The notes: a model not told the origin generated them from the sequence alone. Shown: positions 22,653 through 32,149, counted from the first letter of the stretch. The stretch is 64,000 nucleotides of DNA from Marmoricola sp. URHB0036 (GCF_000426045.1 NZ_AUEP01000017.1:1-64000); one strand, 5' to 3'. Made by a program: numbers and translations.

Positions 22653-24695
22653 GTGGCGACCACGCCGCGTGCACGCGTCGCGGGCTTGATGCTGCTCACG
22701 GCAGCTCTCGGGCTGGGAGCCGTGCTCTCCGCCCCGGCCGGCACGCACATCGGCGGCATGTGGCCGGTCGGTCTGGTCTCCGGCGTCCTGGTGTACGCCG
22801 GACGGCGGGCGGCGCCCTATCTCGCCGGCGCCTTCCTGGTGCTCGCCCTCGCCACCTTCGTCCTGGGCGGGTACTCCCTCGGCGTCTCTGGCGGGTACGC
22901 CGTCGCGATCGTCGTCGAGGGTCTCGTCACCGTCCAGGTGCTGACCGTCCGGTGGGGCTACGGCCGTCGCCTCAACGACGACCTCGACCTCGCGCGGTTC
23001 ACGCTCGCTGCACTGGTGGGCGCGGCGACCGGCGGCGTGTTGTTCGCCCTCACGGCCGGGATCGCCGGGTTCGGCGTGCCGTGGGAGGTGCTGGCGATGG
23101 CGTTCGGCTCCCACCTGGCCTCCCAGCTGATCGTGCTGTCGCTGTTCATGGAGGAGTTCCGCCACCCGGGCGAGAGCGGCCGGGCCGAGACCTGGCTCCG
23201 CTGGGCCTTCACGGTCGTCGTCACGCTCGGAGCGTTCATCTCGGTCAACGCCCCCGGCATGGTCTTCTTCGTGCTGCCGCTGATCGCCTGGGGCGCCCTG
23301 CGAGCACCGATGCGCGAGGCGCTCTGGCAGCTGGTCGTGGTGGCCACCCTCGCGAGCACCCTCATCCAGCTCGACCGGGGACCGTTCCGGGATCTCGACG
23401 TGCTCCAGCAACGCTCCCCCGAGCTCCAGAGCGGACCCCAGATCGCCTTCCTGCTGGGTTGTGCACTGGTCTGCCTCCCGTTCGCGACAGTGGTGGCCCG
23501 TTCGCGTCAGAGCGCGGCCGAGGTCGTCAGCGAGCGCGAGCGGTTGAGCCGCATCGTGTCCGGGGCGACCGGCATGGCCATCATCGAGACCGACGAGCAC
23601 GGCCTGATCACCCTGTTCAACCCCGGAGCCGAGGCGCTCCTGGGCTGGACCGAGGAGGAGCTGCTCGGCAGACGGGCCGACATGTTCCACTCCGAGGAGG
23701 AGATCGCGAAACAGGCCGCCGATCTCGGCGTACCCGCGACCCTGCGCGACGTCGCCCTGCACAGCGCGCAGCCGGAGATCGGGCCGCGGGACTGGCGCTA
23801 CATCCGCAAGGACGGCCAGGTCCGCACGATGTCGATGGTGCTGGCGAAGATGACCGACAAGGGCGGCACGGCTGTCGGCTACCTCAGCACCGCCGAGGAC
23901 ATCACCGAGCGGGTGCGCGCACAGAGCGCCCTCGAGGGAGCCCTGCAGACCGAGCGTCGCGCCGTGGCCCACCTCACCGAGATCGACCGCACGAAGGACG
24001 CGTTCGTCTCCAGCGTCAGCCATGAGCTCCGGACCCCGATCACCAACATCGTCGGCTACCTCGAGCTGCTCCTCGACGGGGCGTACGGCGAGACCTCGGA
24101 TGCGCAGCACGAGGCACTCGGCCGCATCGACTCCAACAGCCACCGGCTGCTCGAGCTGATCGACAACCTGCTCACGCTCTCCAGCCTGGAGTCGCTGGAC
24201 GTGCAGATGATCAAGCAACCGGTCGACCTGCGCGAAGTGATCCGGCGCTCCGGCGAGAGGGTGCACCTCGACGCGACCGAGCGCGGCCAGCGCCTCGACG
24301 TCGACCTCCCGATCGAGCCGGTCGTCGTCCTCGGCGACGAGGAGCACCTCGAGCGGATGGTCTCCAACCTGGCCACCAACGCGGTGAAGTTCACCCCGGA
24401 CGGCGGCCACATCACCCTGCGCGTGCGTGCCGAGGGTCCGCGCGCGTCGATCGAGGTCCAGGACACCGGAGTGGGCTTCCCCGAGGAGGAGCGCTCGCTG
24501 CTGTTCAACCGCTTCTACCGCACCACCCACGCGCAGACCGAGGCCGTCAGCGGCAGCGGGCTCGGACTCTCGATCGCCCGCAGCATCGCCCAGCTGCACG
24601 GCGCCCGGATCAGCGCCCGGTCGAACCCGGGAGAGGGCTCCACCTTCACCGTGCAGTTCGACGAGGAGGGGTACGGCGCGCTCGCGTCGTTGTGA
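22653..24695 (+). CDS. MASE1-like membrane sensor histidine kinase 1
   Basis: This 680-aa sensor kinase has, in order, an eight-helix MASE1-like membrane sensor (about residues 10-290), a PAS domain (MAIIETDEHGLITLFNPGAE) with PAC segment, and HisKA with SVSHELRTP (His about residue 457). The HATPase has NLATNAVKF (N box), DTGVGFP (G1) and GSGLGLSIA (G2). All catalytic motifs are intact. GTG 22653 is chosen because AGGAG lies 5-6 nt upstream. No response regulator is adjacent. The downstream kinase is a paralogue with the same layout, so the pair arose by duplication. The signal is unknown. Confidence 0.87.
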   Translation: MATTPRARVAGLMLLTAALGLGAVLSAPAGTHIGGMWPVGLVSGVLVYAGRRAAPYLAGAFLVLALATFVLGGYSLGVSGGYAVAIVVEGLVTVQVLTVRWGYGRRLNDDLDLARFTLAALVGAATGGVLFALTAGIAGFGVPWEVLAMAFGSHLASQLIVLSLFMEEFRHPGESGRAETWLRWAFTVVVTLGAFISVNAPGMVFFVLPLIAWGALRAPMREALWQLVVVATLASTLIQLDRGPFRDLDVLQQRSPELQSGPQIAFLLGCALVCLPFATVVARSRQSAAEVVSERERLSRIVSGATGMAIIETDEHGLITLFNPGAEALLGWTEEELLGRRADMFHSEEEIAKQAADLGVPATLRDVALHSAQPEIGPRDWRYIRKDGQVRTMSMVLAKMTDKGGTAVGYLSTAEDITERVRAQSALEGALQTERRAVAHLTEIDRTKDAFVSSVSHELRTPITNIVGYLELLLDGAYGETSDAQHEALGRIDSNSHRLLELIDNLLTLSSLESLDVQMIKQPVDLREVIRRSGERVHLDATERGQRLDVDLPIEPVVVLGDEEHLERMVSNLATNAVKFTPDGGHITLRVRAEGPRASIEVQDTGVGFPEEERSLLFNRFYRTTHAQTEAVSGSGLGLSIARSIAQLHGARISARSNPGEGSTFTVQFDEEGYGALASL

Positions 24696-24730
24696 GCACT
24701 CCTCCCGCCTGACGACACAAGTCCGAATTA

Positions 24731-24744
24731 GGGTATTTCTACCC
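24731..24744 (+). promoter_or_regulatory. Short palindrome upstream of histidine kinase 2
   Basis: GGGTA-TTTC-TACCC lies 94 bp before the kinase 2 start, inside an AT-richer stretch (GAATTAGGGTATTTCTACCC). It is a possible operator. Confidence 0.35.
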
Positions 24745-24837
24745 ATCGGTCCATGTATCTGGCCTACCGTCAGCACAGACGAGTCGCTCGCTCGGGCGGC
24801 CTGTCATGACCCGACGGCGAACGACAAGGACCTGTCC

Positions 24838-26952
24838 GTGCACGGCTCACGATCGACCGGCGTGATGACGGCTGGTCTTGCTGCGTCGTCGCTGGCGGTT
24901 GCCGTCTACGCACTGCGCCATTCGCCCGATCCGCTCCTGGTCGCGAGGTGGTGGCCGGCCACCGCACTGACCACGGCGATGCTGGTGACGGCACCACGCC
25001 GCCACACCCGCCTGCTCCTGCCGGTGGTCTTCCTCATCGTCCTCGTCGCCTCACTCGTGGCCGGCCGCGAGCCCGTGTTCGCCGTCGGGTTTGCGGTGGC
25101 GAACACCATCGAGGCCGTCATCGTGCTCTGGTGGCTCACCGGCTTCGAGGTCGATCGTCCAGAGCTGCGCTCGTGGACGGACTACTTCCGCTGGTTGATC
25201 GCCATCACCCTCGGCGCCTGGGCGGCCGGCGTCGTCACGGCCGGCACCATCGGCCTCAGCGGCGAGCACGAGCTGTGGCGACCGATGCTCTGGATCGCCG
25301 TCACCCACATGGGTGCCCAGGCCGTGCTGCTGCCGCTCTTCCTGCGCCAGTCCCGCCACAAGGCGCAGCCGCGAGTGCTGGAGGTGATGGCCCACCTGGC
25401 CCTGCTCGCCCTCGGCGCCCTCGCCTGCATCGCGGCCGACCCGTCCCAACCGGTCGCCTTCCTCCTGCTGCCTCTCCTGATGTGGGCGGCCGCACGGTTC
25501 ACCAGCCGGTGGGCGAACCTCGAGCTGCTCGGCGTGACGCTCGGCCTGGCTGCCCTCACCACGATGGGCCGCGGCCCGTTCAAGGACATCACCGGGCAGG
25601 CCTCGGTCACCGACATCGCCGCGAGCGCCCAGAGCTTCGTCGCGATCAGCGCGATCACCGCGGTCGCGTTCTCGGTCGCGATGATCCACCTGCGCGACTC
25701 GTTGCGGAAGATCCGCAACAACGAGGTGCAGCTCGGCCAGCTGCTCGACTCGGCCAGCGGTACGGCGTTCATCGCCACCGACCTCGAGGGCATCATCACC
25801 TGGTTCAGCCCCGGCGCCGAACAGCTGCTCGGCTACTCCTCCGCGGACATCGTCGGCCGCACCACCCCGATGCCCTTCCACGAGAGCCGCGAGATCCTCG
25901 CCCGGGCCCAGAAGCTTCGTCTCACGCCCGGCTACGACGTGGTGACCCACCCGGTCGCGCAGGGCGCCGACCAGGACACCCGTGACTGGACCTATGTGCG
26001 CAAGGACGGCAGCCGGCTGACCGTCTCGGTCAGCGTGACGGCGGTCCGCGGTGTCGACAGCAACCCGGTCAGCTTCCTCAGCGTCGTCCGCGACGTCACG
26101 GACCGGCGTGCGGCCGAGCAGGCCCTGGTGTTCGCGCTGGACAAGGAGCGCGAGACCAACCAGCGGATGCTCGACCTCGACCGCGCCAAGGGCGAGTTCG
26201 TGTCGGCGGTGAGTCACGAGCTGCGCACCCCGTTGACCAGCATCGTCGGCTACACCGAGCTGTTGGCCGAGGACATGTCGGAGAACCTCACCGTCGACCA
26301 GCAACAGCTCGTCGAGCGAATCGACCGCAACGGCGAGCGGCTGCTGACGCTGGTCGAGGACCTGCTCACGATGGCGCGGGTCGAGGACGGCAACCTCGCC
26401 CTCGAGCGCATCGAGGTCGACCTGCGCAGCGCCGTACGCGTGGCCACCGACGAGGTCGCACACTCCGCACACAAGGGTCGGGTCTCGCTGCACGTGAACC
26501 TGCCGGCCGAGCCGGTGCTGCTGGAGGGCGACCAGGCCTATCTCGAACGACTCGTGCTGAACCTGGTCAGCAACGCGGTCAAGTTCACCGACGCCGGCGG
26601 CGAGGTGGACGTCACCCTCCGCACGATCGGTGACGTGGCCGAGCTCTGCGTCCACGACACCGGCATGGGGATCCCGCTGGAGGAGCAGGGACGGCTGTTC
26701 CAGAAGTTCTTCCGGTCCTCCCTCGCCACCGAGCACGCCATCCAGGGCACCGGGCTCGGACTGAACATCGTGCGCTCCATCGCCGAGGCACACCACGGCG
26801 AGGTCAGGTTCCAGTCGGCCCCGGGAGAGGGCACCACGTTCTGGTTCACGGTGCCGCTGATCGGTTCGCGGGACGGCGCACCCGTCGACCGCGTGACGCC
26901 CGTGCCCGCCGAACGGCCCAAGCACCGCAACGACTCCGAGGTACGGCGCTAG
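24838..26952 (+). CDS. MASE1-like membrane sensor histidine kinase 2
   Basis: This 704-aa paralogue of the preceding kinase has a polytopic MASE1-like region (about residues 5-285) and a PAS domain (AFIATDLEGIITWFSPGAEQ) with PAC (RDWTYVRKDGSRLTVSVSV). HisKA follows with AVSHELRTP (His about residue 460), then HATPase with NLVSNAVKF, DTGMGIP and GTGLGLNIV. GTG 24838 is preferred, with AAGGA 8-9 nt upstream; the frame stays open upstream but there it overlaps kinase 1. No response regulator is encoded nearby. Its stop overlaps the end of the convergent GroES-like gene by 4 bp. Confidence 0.87.
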   Translation: MHGSRSTGVMTAGLAASSLAVAVYALRHSPDPLLVARWWPATALTTAMLVTAPRRHTRLLLPVVFLIVLVASLVAGREPVFAVGFAVANTIEAVIVLWWLTGFEVDRPELRSWTDYFRWLIAITLGAWAAGVVTAGTIGLSGEHELWRPMLWIAVTHMGAQAVLLPLFLRQSRHKAQPRVLEVMAHLALLALGALACIAADPSQPVAFLLLPLLMWAAARFTSRWANLELLGVTLGLAALTTMGRGPFKDITGQASVTDIAASAQSFVAISAITAVAFSVAMIHLRDSLRKIRNNEVQLGQLLDSASGTAFIATDLEGIITWFSPGAEQLLGYSSADIVGRTTPMPFHESREILARAQKLRLTPGYDVVTHPVAQGADQDTRDWTYVRKDGSRLTVSVSVTAVRGVDSNPVSFLSVVRDVTDRRAAEQALVFALDKERETNQRMLDLDRAKGEFVSAVSHELRTPLTSIVGYTELLAEDMSENLTVDQQQLVERIDRNGERLLTLVEDLLTMARVEDGNLALERIEVDLRSAVRVATDEVAHSAHKGRVSLHVNLPAEPVLLEGDQAYLERLVLNLVSNAVKFTDAGGEVDVTLRTIGDVAELCVHDTGMGIPLEEQGRLFQKFFRSSLATEHAIQGTGLGLNIVRSIAEAHHGEVRFQSAPGEGTTFWFTVPLIGSRDGAPVDRVTPVPAERPKHRNDSEVRR

Positions 26953-27308
26953 AGGTAGAGCCCCGTCTGGGCGTCACCGAGGCGATCAGCCGCGACGGCG
27001 TGGATGTCGCGTTCGCGCAGCACGACGTACAGCTCCCCGGTGACCTCGACCTCGGCCTTCTCGTCGGGGTCGAAGAGCACCCGGTCGCCGAGCTCGACGG
27101 TGCGCACGTGCGGCCCGACGGCCACGACCCGGCACCAGGACAGTCGTCGGCCGCCCATGGCCGCGGTCGCCGGGATCAGGATGCCGCCGCTGGAACGGCG
27201 CTCTCCCGGGTCCAGGTCCACCGCGACGAGCACCCGGTCGTGCAGCATCTGGATCGGGGTCTTCTCACCCGTCGGCTCGGTGACCTCGGCGACGCTGCGC
27301 TTGCTCAC
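26949..27308 (-). CDS. GroES-like (Cpn10 family) protein
   Basis: This 119-aa protein has the Cpn10 fold signature: PIQMLHDRVLVAVD, SSGGILIPATA at the position of the GroES mobile loop, VVAVGPHVRTVELGDRVLFD, and an acidic C-terminal half. It lies outside a groEL locus and is longer than standard GroES (about 97 aa), with a 20-residue N-terminal extension. A specialised or moonlighting co-chaperonin is possible. GTG 27308 overlaps the stop of the DUF3618 gene (GTGA), so the two are translationally coupled. Confidence 0.82.
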   Translation of the reverse strand: MSKRSVAEVTEPTGEKTPIQMLHDRVLVAVDLDPGERRSSGGILIPATAAMGGRRLSWCRVVAVGPHVRTVELGDRVLFDPDEKAEVEVTGELYVVLRERDIHAVAADRLGDAQTGLYL

Positions 27309-27550
27309 GCGACGATCTTGCGCACGACCACGAAGAACGCGACGACGCCGGCGACACCGCCTGCGACCTTGAGGATGTTCTCGGTGCGCGGCGAACCGCT
27401 CGGGTCGACGAAGAAGCCGCGGATCGAGGCGATCTCGCGTCGGGCGATGGTCTTGGGGCTGGCCCGGTAGAGCAGCTGGTCGATGGTGGCACCGAGGTGC
27501 TCGCGGGTCTGCTCGATCTCGCTCTCGAGGGTCGTCACCTGGTCGGACAC
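27305..27550 (-). CDS. DUF3618 membrane-associated protein
   Basis: This 81-aa protein matches the DUF3618 pattern: LESEIEQTREHLGATIDQL at the N-terminus, YRASPKTIARREI, and a single C-terminal helix (VAGGVAGVVAFFVVVRKIV). Function is unknown; members usually sit with phage-shock-like or envelope genes. GTG 27550 has AAGGA 5 nt upstream. It is divergent from the peroxiredoxin gene and coupled to the GroES-like gene. Confidence 0.85.
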   Translation of the reverse strand: MSDQVTTLESEIEQTREHLGATIDQLLYRASPKTIARREIASIRGFFVDPSGSPRTENILKVAGGVAGVVAFFVVVRKIVA

Positions 27551-27658
27551 GGTCCTTGGCTCCTGTCGGGGCTGGTCGGGCGCTTCAGGTGAGGAGGTTA
27601 TCAATCCGGGAGCGCGGTACGGTCGTCGCGTTCCCAGCCCGACAAGGAGCGATCCCCT

Positions 27659-28147
27659 GTGAGCGACCAGCCCGCCCGTCTTTCCCCCGGCGACACCGCC
27701 CCCGACTTCACGCTGCCCACCGACACCGGCGAGGAGGTCTCGCTGTCGGGACTCCGCGGCCGCAAGGTGATCGTCTACTTCTACCCGGCCGCGATGACCC
27801 CCGGCTGCACCACCCAGGCCTGCGACTTCACCGACTCTCTCGACTCGTTGCAGGGCGCCGGCTACGAGGTCATCGGCATCTCGCCGGACAAGCCGGCCAA
27901 GCTGGCCAAGTTCCGCGAGCGAGACTCCCTCACGATCACGCTGGCCGCGGACGAGGACCGGTCGGTGATGACGGCGTACGGCGCGTTCGGGGAGAAGAAG
28001 CTCTACGGCAAGACCGTCCAGGGCGTGATCCGCTCCACCATCGTGGTCGACGAGGACGGCAAGGTGGCGGTGGCGCAGTACAACGTCAAGGCCACCGGCC
28101 ACGTCGCCAAGCTGCGTCGCGACCTGGGCCTCGACAGCGCCGCCTGA
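27659..28147 (+). CDS. bcp: Peroxiredoxin, BCP/PrxQ type
   Basis: This 162-aa thiol peroxidase reduces hydroperoxides with thioredoxin-type donors in the cytoplasm. The active-site segment AAMTPGCTTQACDF carries the peroxidatic Cys50 and, five residues on, the resolving Cys55 typical of PrxQ. The fold motif FTLPTDTGEEVSLSGLRGRK is present. GTG 27659 has AAGGAG 8 nt upstream. It stands alone, just upstream of a tRNA gene. Confidence 0.93.
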   Translation: MSDQPARLSPGDTAPDFTLPTDTGEEVSLSGLRGRKVIVYFYPAAMTPGCTTQACDFTDSLDSLQGAGYEVIGISPDKPAKLAKFRERDSLTITLAADEDRSVMTAYGAFGEKKLYGKTVQGVIRSTIVVDEDGKVAVAQYNVKATGHVAKLRRDLGLDSAA

Positions 28148-28178
28148 GCGCCCCAGCGGACCCTAGACTGGCGGCCGC

Positions 28179-28252
28179 GCGCCCGTAGCCCAATTGGTAG
28201 AGGCACCAGGTTTAGGTCCTGGCCAGTGCGAGTTCGAGTCTCGCCGGGCGTA
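28179..28252 (+). tRNA. tRNA with UAG (TAG) anticodon, tRNA-Leu by anticodon, short variable loop
   Basis: Acceptor GCGCCCG/CGGGCGT (one G.U), D arm AGCCCAATTGGTAGAGGCA, anticodon stem CCAGG/CCTGG with loop TTTAGGT giving TAG, variable region of only 5 nt (CCAGT), T arm GCGAG-TTCGAGT-CTCGC, discriminator A. TAG reads CUA leucine codons. Bacterial tRNA-Leu normally has a long class II variable arm, which is absent here. Confidence 0.85.
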
Positions 28253-28257
28253 CTCCC

Positions 28258-28869
28258 TCAGGAGCCGAGAAGCTCCACGACCGACGGGGCGATGGCCCGC
28301 AGCGAGTGGCCGCGGTGGGAGATCAGGTCCTTGGCCTCGGCGGTCATCTCGGCCGAGGTGAACTCGCCGTCCTGGTCGTCTGGGACGAAGAGCACGTCGT
28401 AGCCGAAGCCGCCGCTGCCGCGCAGCTCGCGGATCACGCGCCCGGGCATGGCGCCGGGGGCGAGCCGTTCCTCGCCGTCGGGGTGGCACAGCGCGACGAC
28501 GCAGCGGAACTGCGCGCCACGGCGCTCGTCGGGTACGTCGGTCAGCTGCTCGAGCAGCAGCAGGTTGTTGGCGTGGTCGTCCTTGGCCCGGCCGGCCCAC
28601 CGGGCGGAGAGCACCCCGGGCATCCCGTTGAGCGCGTCGACGCACAGCCCGCTGTCGTCGGCCAGCGACGGGAGACCGGTCGCCGCCAGCCCGGCCCGCG
28701 CCTTGAGCAACGCATTGCCCTCGAAGGTGGCCTCGTCCTCGACGGGCTCGTCGTAGGACGCCACGTCATCGAGCCCGAGTACGACGATCCCGGGCAGGTG
28801 TCGATCGAGGATGCGGCGCATCTCCTCGATCTTCTTGGGGTTGCGCGAGGCAAGGAAGACCTCAGTCAA
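28258..28869 (-). CDS. rdgB: Non-canonical purine NTP pyrophosphatase (RdgB/HAM1)
   Basis: This 203-aa enzyme hydrolyses dITP, XTP and similar nucleotides to keep them out of nucleic acids. The family motifs are present: [13 protein letters not shown] (substrate loop), [25 protein letters not shown] with the catalytic Asp, GGFGYDVLF and [12 protein letters not shown] 28869 is the start and overlaps the end of rph by 8 nt, the usual actinobacterial rph-rdgB coupling. Confidence 0.95.
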   Translation of the reverse strand: MTEVFLASRNPKKIEEMRRILDRHLPGIVVLGLDDVASYDEPVEDEATFEGNALLKARAGLAATGLPSLADDSGLCVDALNGMPGVLSARWAGRAKDDHANNLLLLEQLTDVPDERRGAQFRCVVALCHPDGEERLAPGAMPGRVIRELRGSGGFGYDVLFVPDDQDGEFTSAEMTAEAKDLISHRGHSLRAIAPSVVELLGS

Positions 28870-29587
28870 CGGCCAGGGCCTCCCGCTGGATCCGGGTCAG
28901 GTCGGCGCAGCCCTTCTCGGCCAGCGCCAGCAGGGCGTCCAGCTCGGCACGGTTGAACGCCGCCCCCTCGGCGGTGCCCTGCACCTCGACGAACGACCCC
29001 TCCCCCGTCATCACGACGTTCATGTCGGTCTGGGCGCGCACGTCCTCCTCGTAGGGCAGGTCGAGGCGGGGCACGCCGTCGATGATGCCGACCGAGATCG
29101 CCGCGACCGAGCCGGTCAGCGGGTCGCCGGCAAGGGCACCCTGGCCCTTCAGGTGGGCGACGGCATCGGCCAGGGCGACGTAGGCCCCCGTGATGGCCGC
29201 GGTGCGGGTGCCGCCGTCGGCCTGGAGCACGTCGCAGTCGAGCACGATCGTGTTCTCCCCGAGCGCCCGGTAGTCGATCACCGCGCGCAGGGACCGGCCG
29301 ACCAGGCGCGAGATCTCGTGGGTGCGGCCACCGATGCGGCCCTTGACCGACTCGCGGTCCGAGCGGGTGTTGGTGGCCGACGGGAGCATGGCGTACTCCG
29401 CTGTCACCCAGCCCAGACCCGAGCCCTTGCGCCAGCGCGGGACCCCTTCGGAGGCCGAGGCCGCGCACAGCACGCGGGTGCGGCCGAACTCGACCAGCAC
29501 GGAGCCGGCCGGGTGGTCCTGCCAGTGGCGGGTGAGCGTGACCGGGCGGAGCTCGTCGTCGGCGCGACCGTCGGTGCGGGAAGTCAT
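28862..29587 (-). CDS. rph: Ribonuclease PH
   Basis: This 241-aa phosphorolytic 3'-5' exoribonuclease trims tRNA precursors. It has the conserved N-terminus [16 protein letters not shown], the RNA-binding segment [20 protein letters not shown], and [20 protein letters not shown] with the phosphate site. Full family length. It forms an operon with rdgB. It lies next to an exporter operon on the same strand but 41 bp apart. Confidence 0.96.
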   Translation of the reverse strand: MTSRTDGRADDELRPVTLTRHWQDHPAGSVLVEFGRTRVLCAASASEGVPRWRKGSGLGWVTAEYAMLPSATNTRSDRESVKGRIGGRTHEISRLVGRSLRAVIDYRALGENTIVLDCDVLQADGGTRTAAITGAYVALADAVAHLKGQGALAGDPLTGSVAAISVGIIDGVPRLDLPYEEDVRAQTDMNVVMTGEGSFVEVQGTAEGAAFNRAELDALLALAEKGCADLTRIQREALAVD

Positions 29588-29628
29588 GGCCCGACCTTAT
29601 CGACGGCAGGTGAGGTGAACGGCCGCGC

Positions 29629-30414
29629 CTACTTCACCTCGGCGCGCAGCACCCTCCACATGCCGATCGCGAACGGGAGCACCACCCAGATGAGGCTGGT
29701 CACGATGACGTGCGACCACTCCTTGCCGCTGAGGATCTCGCCACTCTGCAGAGGCGTCTGCGCCGTACCGGGGTCGACCCAGGGCTGCACCTTGTGGAAG
29801 GAGCTCACCAGCGAGGTGATGATCGAGAACGCGATGGGCAACGCATAGCTGGTGACGATGGCGGCGGCCGTGTTGAGGAACAGCAGGCCGAAGACCAGGC
29901 CGCCGAGCACCGAGAGCAGCTGGAGGACGACGTACTGGAGGACCAGTTGCAGGCTGGCGTCGTGCCAGGCGTCGGAGGTTCCGCCGACTGCCGTCACCGC
30001 GGACGCCACGACCAGGGCGAGCACCACGGCCGCCAGACCGAGGAGGACGGCCGCCGTCACCTTCGACCACAGCACCTTGCCTCGGTGCGGCTCGAGGGTG
30101 AAGGTCACCATGGCCGTGCGTTGACTCCACTCCGAGGTGACCAGCAGGATGCCGAGCACGGGCAGCAGGATCCCTTGGGGCGTGGCCGTGGCCTGCATGG
30201 CGTTGACGAAGGACTTGTCGTCGGCGTTGATCAGGAAGATGACCAGCACGAGGCCGGTGAGCAGCACGATCGAGATCAGCAGCCACAGACCGGCGCGGGT
30301 GTCGAGCATCTTGCGGAGCTCGACCTTGACCAACCGGCCGAAGGGAACCGGCTTGTCGGCGGTCAGGTCGAGGGTGCCGGGAGCGACGGATCCGTGCGGG
30401 GTGGCGACGTTCAT
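29629..30414 (-). CDS. ABC-2 type transporter permease
   Basis: This 261-aa permease has about six helices. It has an N-terminal cytoplasmic segment with LVKVELRKMLDTRAGLWLL, typical of ABC-2 permeases, then a long extracytoplasmic stretch and a C-terminal helix pair. It pairs with the upstream ATPase through an ATGA overlap. Together they would export a drug, lipid or peptide; the substrate cannot be read from sequence. Confidence 0.9.
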   Translation of the reverse strand: MNVATPHGSVAPGTLDLTADKPVPFGRLVKVELRKMLDTRAGLWLLISIVLLTGLVLVIFLINADDKSFVNAMQATATPQGILLPVLGILLVTSEWSQRTAMVTFTLEPHRGKVLWSKVTAAVLLGLAAVVLALVVASAVTAVGGTSDAWHDASLQLVLQYVVLQLLSVLGGLVFGLLFLNTAAAIVTSYALPIAFSIITSLVSSFHKVQPWVDPGTAQTPLQSGEILSGKEWSHVIVTSLIWVVLPFAIGMWRVLRAEVK

Positions 30415-31325
30415 ACCTGGACTCCTTGGGCGGTGATGCTCTCGCGGGCGTCGTCGGAGGTGAGCTGGAGGAACATCTCCTCCAGGCCGGCGCCTTCCGC
30501 CGGTTTCAGCTCGATGAGTACGACGCCCGCAGCTGCGGCGGCGCGGCCGATGTCGATCGGCTCGGCCTCGGAGCGGAACCCGCCGTCGCCGGAGGGGATG
30601 GCCTCGACGCCGGCGCCCTGGAGGGCCTGGAGCAGCGCCGCGGGATCCTCCGGCTTCACGTAGGTGCCGCGGGTCTGGAGCAGCTCGGCCTTGGTGCCCT
30701 GGGCGACGATCTTGCCGCGCCCGATCAGGATCATGTCGTCGGCGATCATCTCGACCTCGTGCAGGAGGTGCGAGGACAACAGCACCGTGCCGCCCTGCGA
30801 GGCGAACTGGCGCAGCAGTCCGCGCATCCAGTGGATGCCGGCCGGGTCGAGGCCGTTGACCGGCTCGTCGAGGATCAGCACCGACGGGTCGCCGAGGAAC
30901 GCGTTGGCGATGCCGAGGCGCTGCCGCATGCCGAGGGAGTAGTTGCGCACCCGGCGCTTGGCCTCGTTGCCGGAGAGCCCGACCAGCTCGAGCATCTCCT
31001 CGACCCGCTTGGGTCCGACTCCCATGGTGTCGGCGCTGATGCGCAGCACCTCGCGACCGGTGCGACCGGCGTGCTGGGCGGAGGCGTCGAGCAGCACGCC
31101 GACGTGCCGGGCCGGGTTGGGGATCTGGGAGTAGAGGTGGCCGCCGATGGTGGCCCGGCCACCATTGGGTGGAGTCAGCCCCACCATCACGCGCATGCTG
31201 GTCGACTTGCCGGCCCCGTTGGGCCCGAGGAAGCCGGTCACCCGTCCCGGCTGCGCGGTGAAGGAGACATCGTCGACGGCGGTGAACGCGCCGTAGCGTT
31301 TCGTGACGTTCTCGAGCGTAATCAC
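30411..31325 (-). CDS. ABC-2 type exporter ATP-binding protein
   Basis: This 304-aa ATPase has Walker A GPNGAGKST, signature YSLGMRQRLGIA, Walker B VLILDEPVNGLDP and switch His in LLSSHLLHEVE. A C-terminal extension of about 80 aa is typical of DrrA/BcrA-like exporters. GTG 31325 is the start (VITLENVTKRYG); no ribosome site is seen and CATAGT lies about 13 bp upstream, so the mRNA may be leaderless. It is coupled to the permease. Confidence 0.92.
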   Translation of the reverse strand: MITLENVTKRYGAFTAVDDVSFTAQPGRVTGFLGPNGAGKSTSMRVMVGLTPPNGGRATIGGHLYSQIPNPARHVGVLLDASAQHAGRTGREVLRISADTMGVGPKRVEEMLELVGLSGNEAKRRVRNYSLGMRQRLGIANAFLGDPSVLILDEPVNGLDPAGIHWMRGLLRQFASQGGTVLLSSHLLHEVEMIADDMILIGRGKIVAQGTKAELLQTRGTYVKPEDPAALLQALQGAGVEAIPSGDGGFRSEAEPIDIGRAAAAAGVVLIELKPAEGAGLEEMFLQLTSDDARESITAQGVQV

Positions 31326-31390
31326 CCGGCCCACTATGCCCGAGGCGGCAACCGATTTATGGGACCGCGATGCGTCGAATTTGTGAAGAT

Positions 31391-32149
31391 CTAGACGTCG
31401 TACGACGTGCCGGCAGTCGCGAGCTCGACCTTGCCGTCGTACTCCGACGCCGCCTCGCCCAGCACGACCTGCGGGTCGTGCCACGGCGGGATGTGGGTGA
31501 GCAGCAGCCGCTGGGCACCGGCACCGGCGGCGGTGCGACCGGCCTCGGCGCCGGTCAGGTGCAGGTCGGGCGGGTTGGGCGCGCCCTCGAGGAACGAGGC
31601 CTCGCACAGGAACAGGTCGGCGTCGCGTGCCGTGTCGTCGAGCCCGGGGCACACCCCGCTGTCGCCGGAGTAGGCGAGCGTGCGGCCGCCCGCCTCCACG
31701 CGGAGCGCGTACGCCGTGACCGGGTGCACCACCTCGCGCGCCGTCACCGTGAACGGCCCGAACTCGAGCGCGGTGTTGGCGTAGGGGACGAAGTCGAACT
31801 CCTCGTTCATCCCCGGGTCCTCGTCGAGGTCGTAGGCCTTGGCCATCCGCCGGGCGGTGTCGGCGGGGCCGTGCACCGGGATCTTCGGCAGCGCGCCCTC
31901 GGGGTGGTACTTGCGCATCACGTAGTAGCCGCACAGGTCGAGGCAGTGGTCGGCGTGCAGGTGGGAGAGGAAGACGCCGTCGATCGTCCGGGCGTCGGTG
32001 TGGCGCTGCAGGGAGCCCAGCGCGCCGCTGCCGAGGTCGAGGAGGATCCGCCAGGTGCGGCCGAGGTGCTCCTCCTCGAGCAGGTAGCAGCTGGCCGAGG
32101 ACTCGGGGCCGGGGTAGGAACCGGAGTTGCCGATGACAGTGAGCCTCAT
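31391..32149 (-). CDS. MBL-fold metallo-hydrolase (RNase Z-like)
   Basis: This 252-aa metallo-beta-lactamase-fold enzyme has [12 protein letters not shown] as the HxHxDH zinc motif, LAYSGDSG with the bridging Asp, and [10 protein letters not shown] with a C-terminal His. It resembles the conserved actinobacterial protein next to murI, often annotated as cyclic-nucleotide phosphodiesterase or RNase Z-like; the true substrate is uncertain. ATG 32149 overlaps the murI stop (ATGA). Confidence 0.9.
   Translation of the reverse strand: MRLTVIGNSGSYPGPESSASCYLLEEEHLGRTWRILLDLGSGALGSLQRHTDARTIDGVFLSHLHADHCLDLCGYYVMRKYHPEGALPKIPVHGPADTARRMAKAYDLDEDPGMNEEFDFVPYANTALEFGPFTVTAREVVHPVTAYALRVEAGGRTLAYSGDSGVCPGLDDTARDADLFLCEASFLEGAPNPPDLHLTGAEAGRTAAGAGAQRLLLTHIPPWHDPQVVLGEAASEYDGKVELATAGTSYDV

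Noticed and set aside
24731-24736. GGGTAT as a second sigma-B-type -10
   Set aside because: No GTTT lies 12-16 bp upstream. The element is better described as part of the GGGTA-TTTC-TACCC palindrome.
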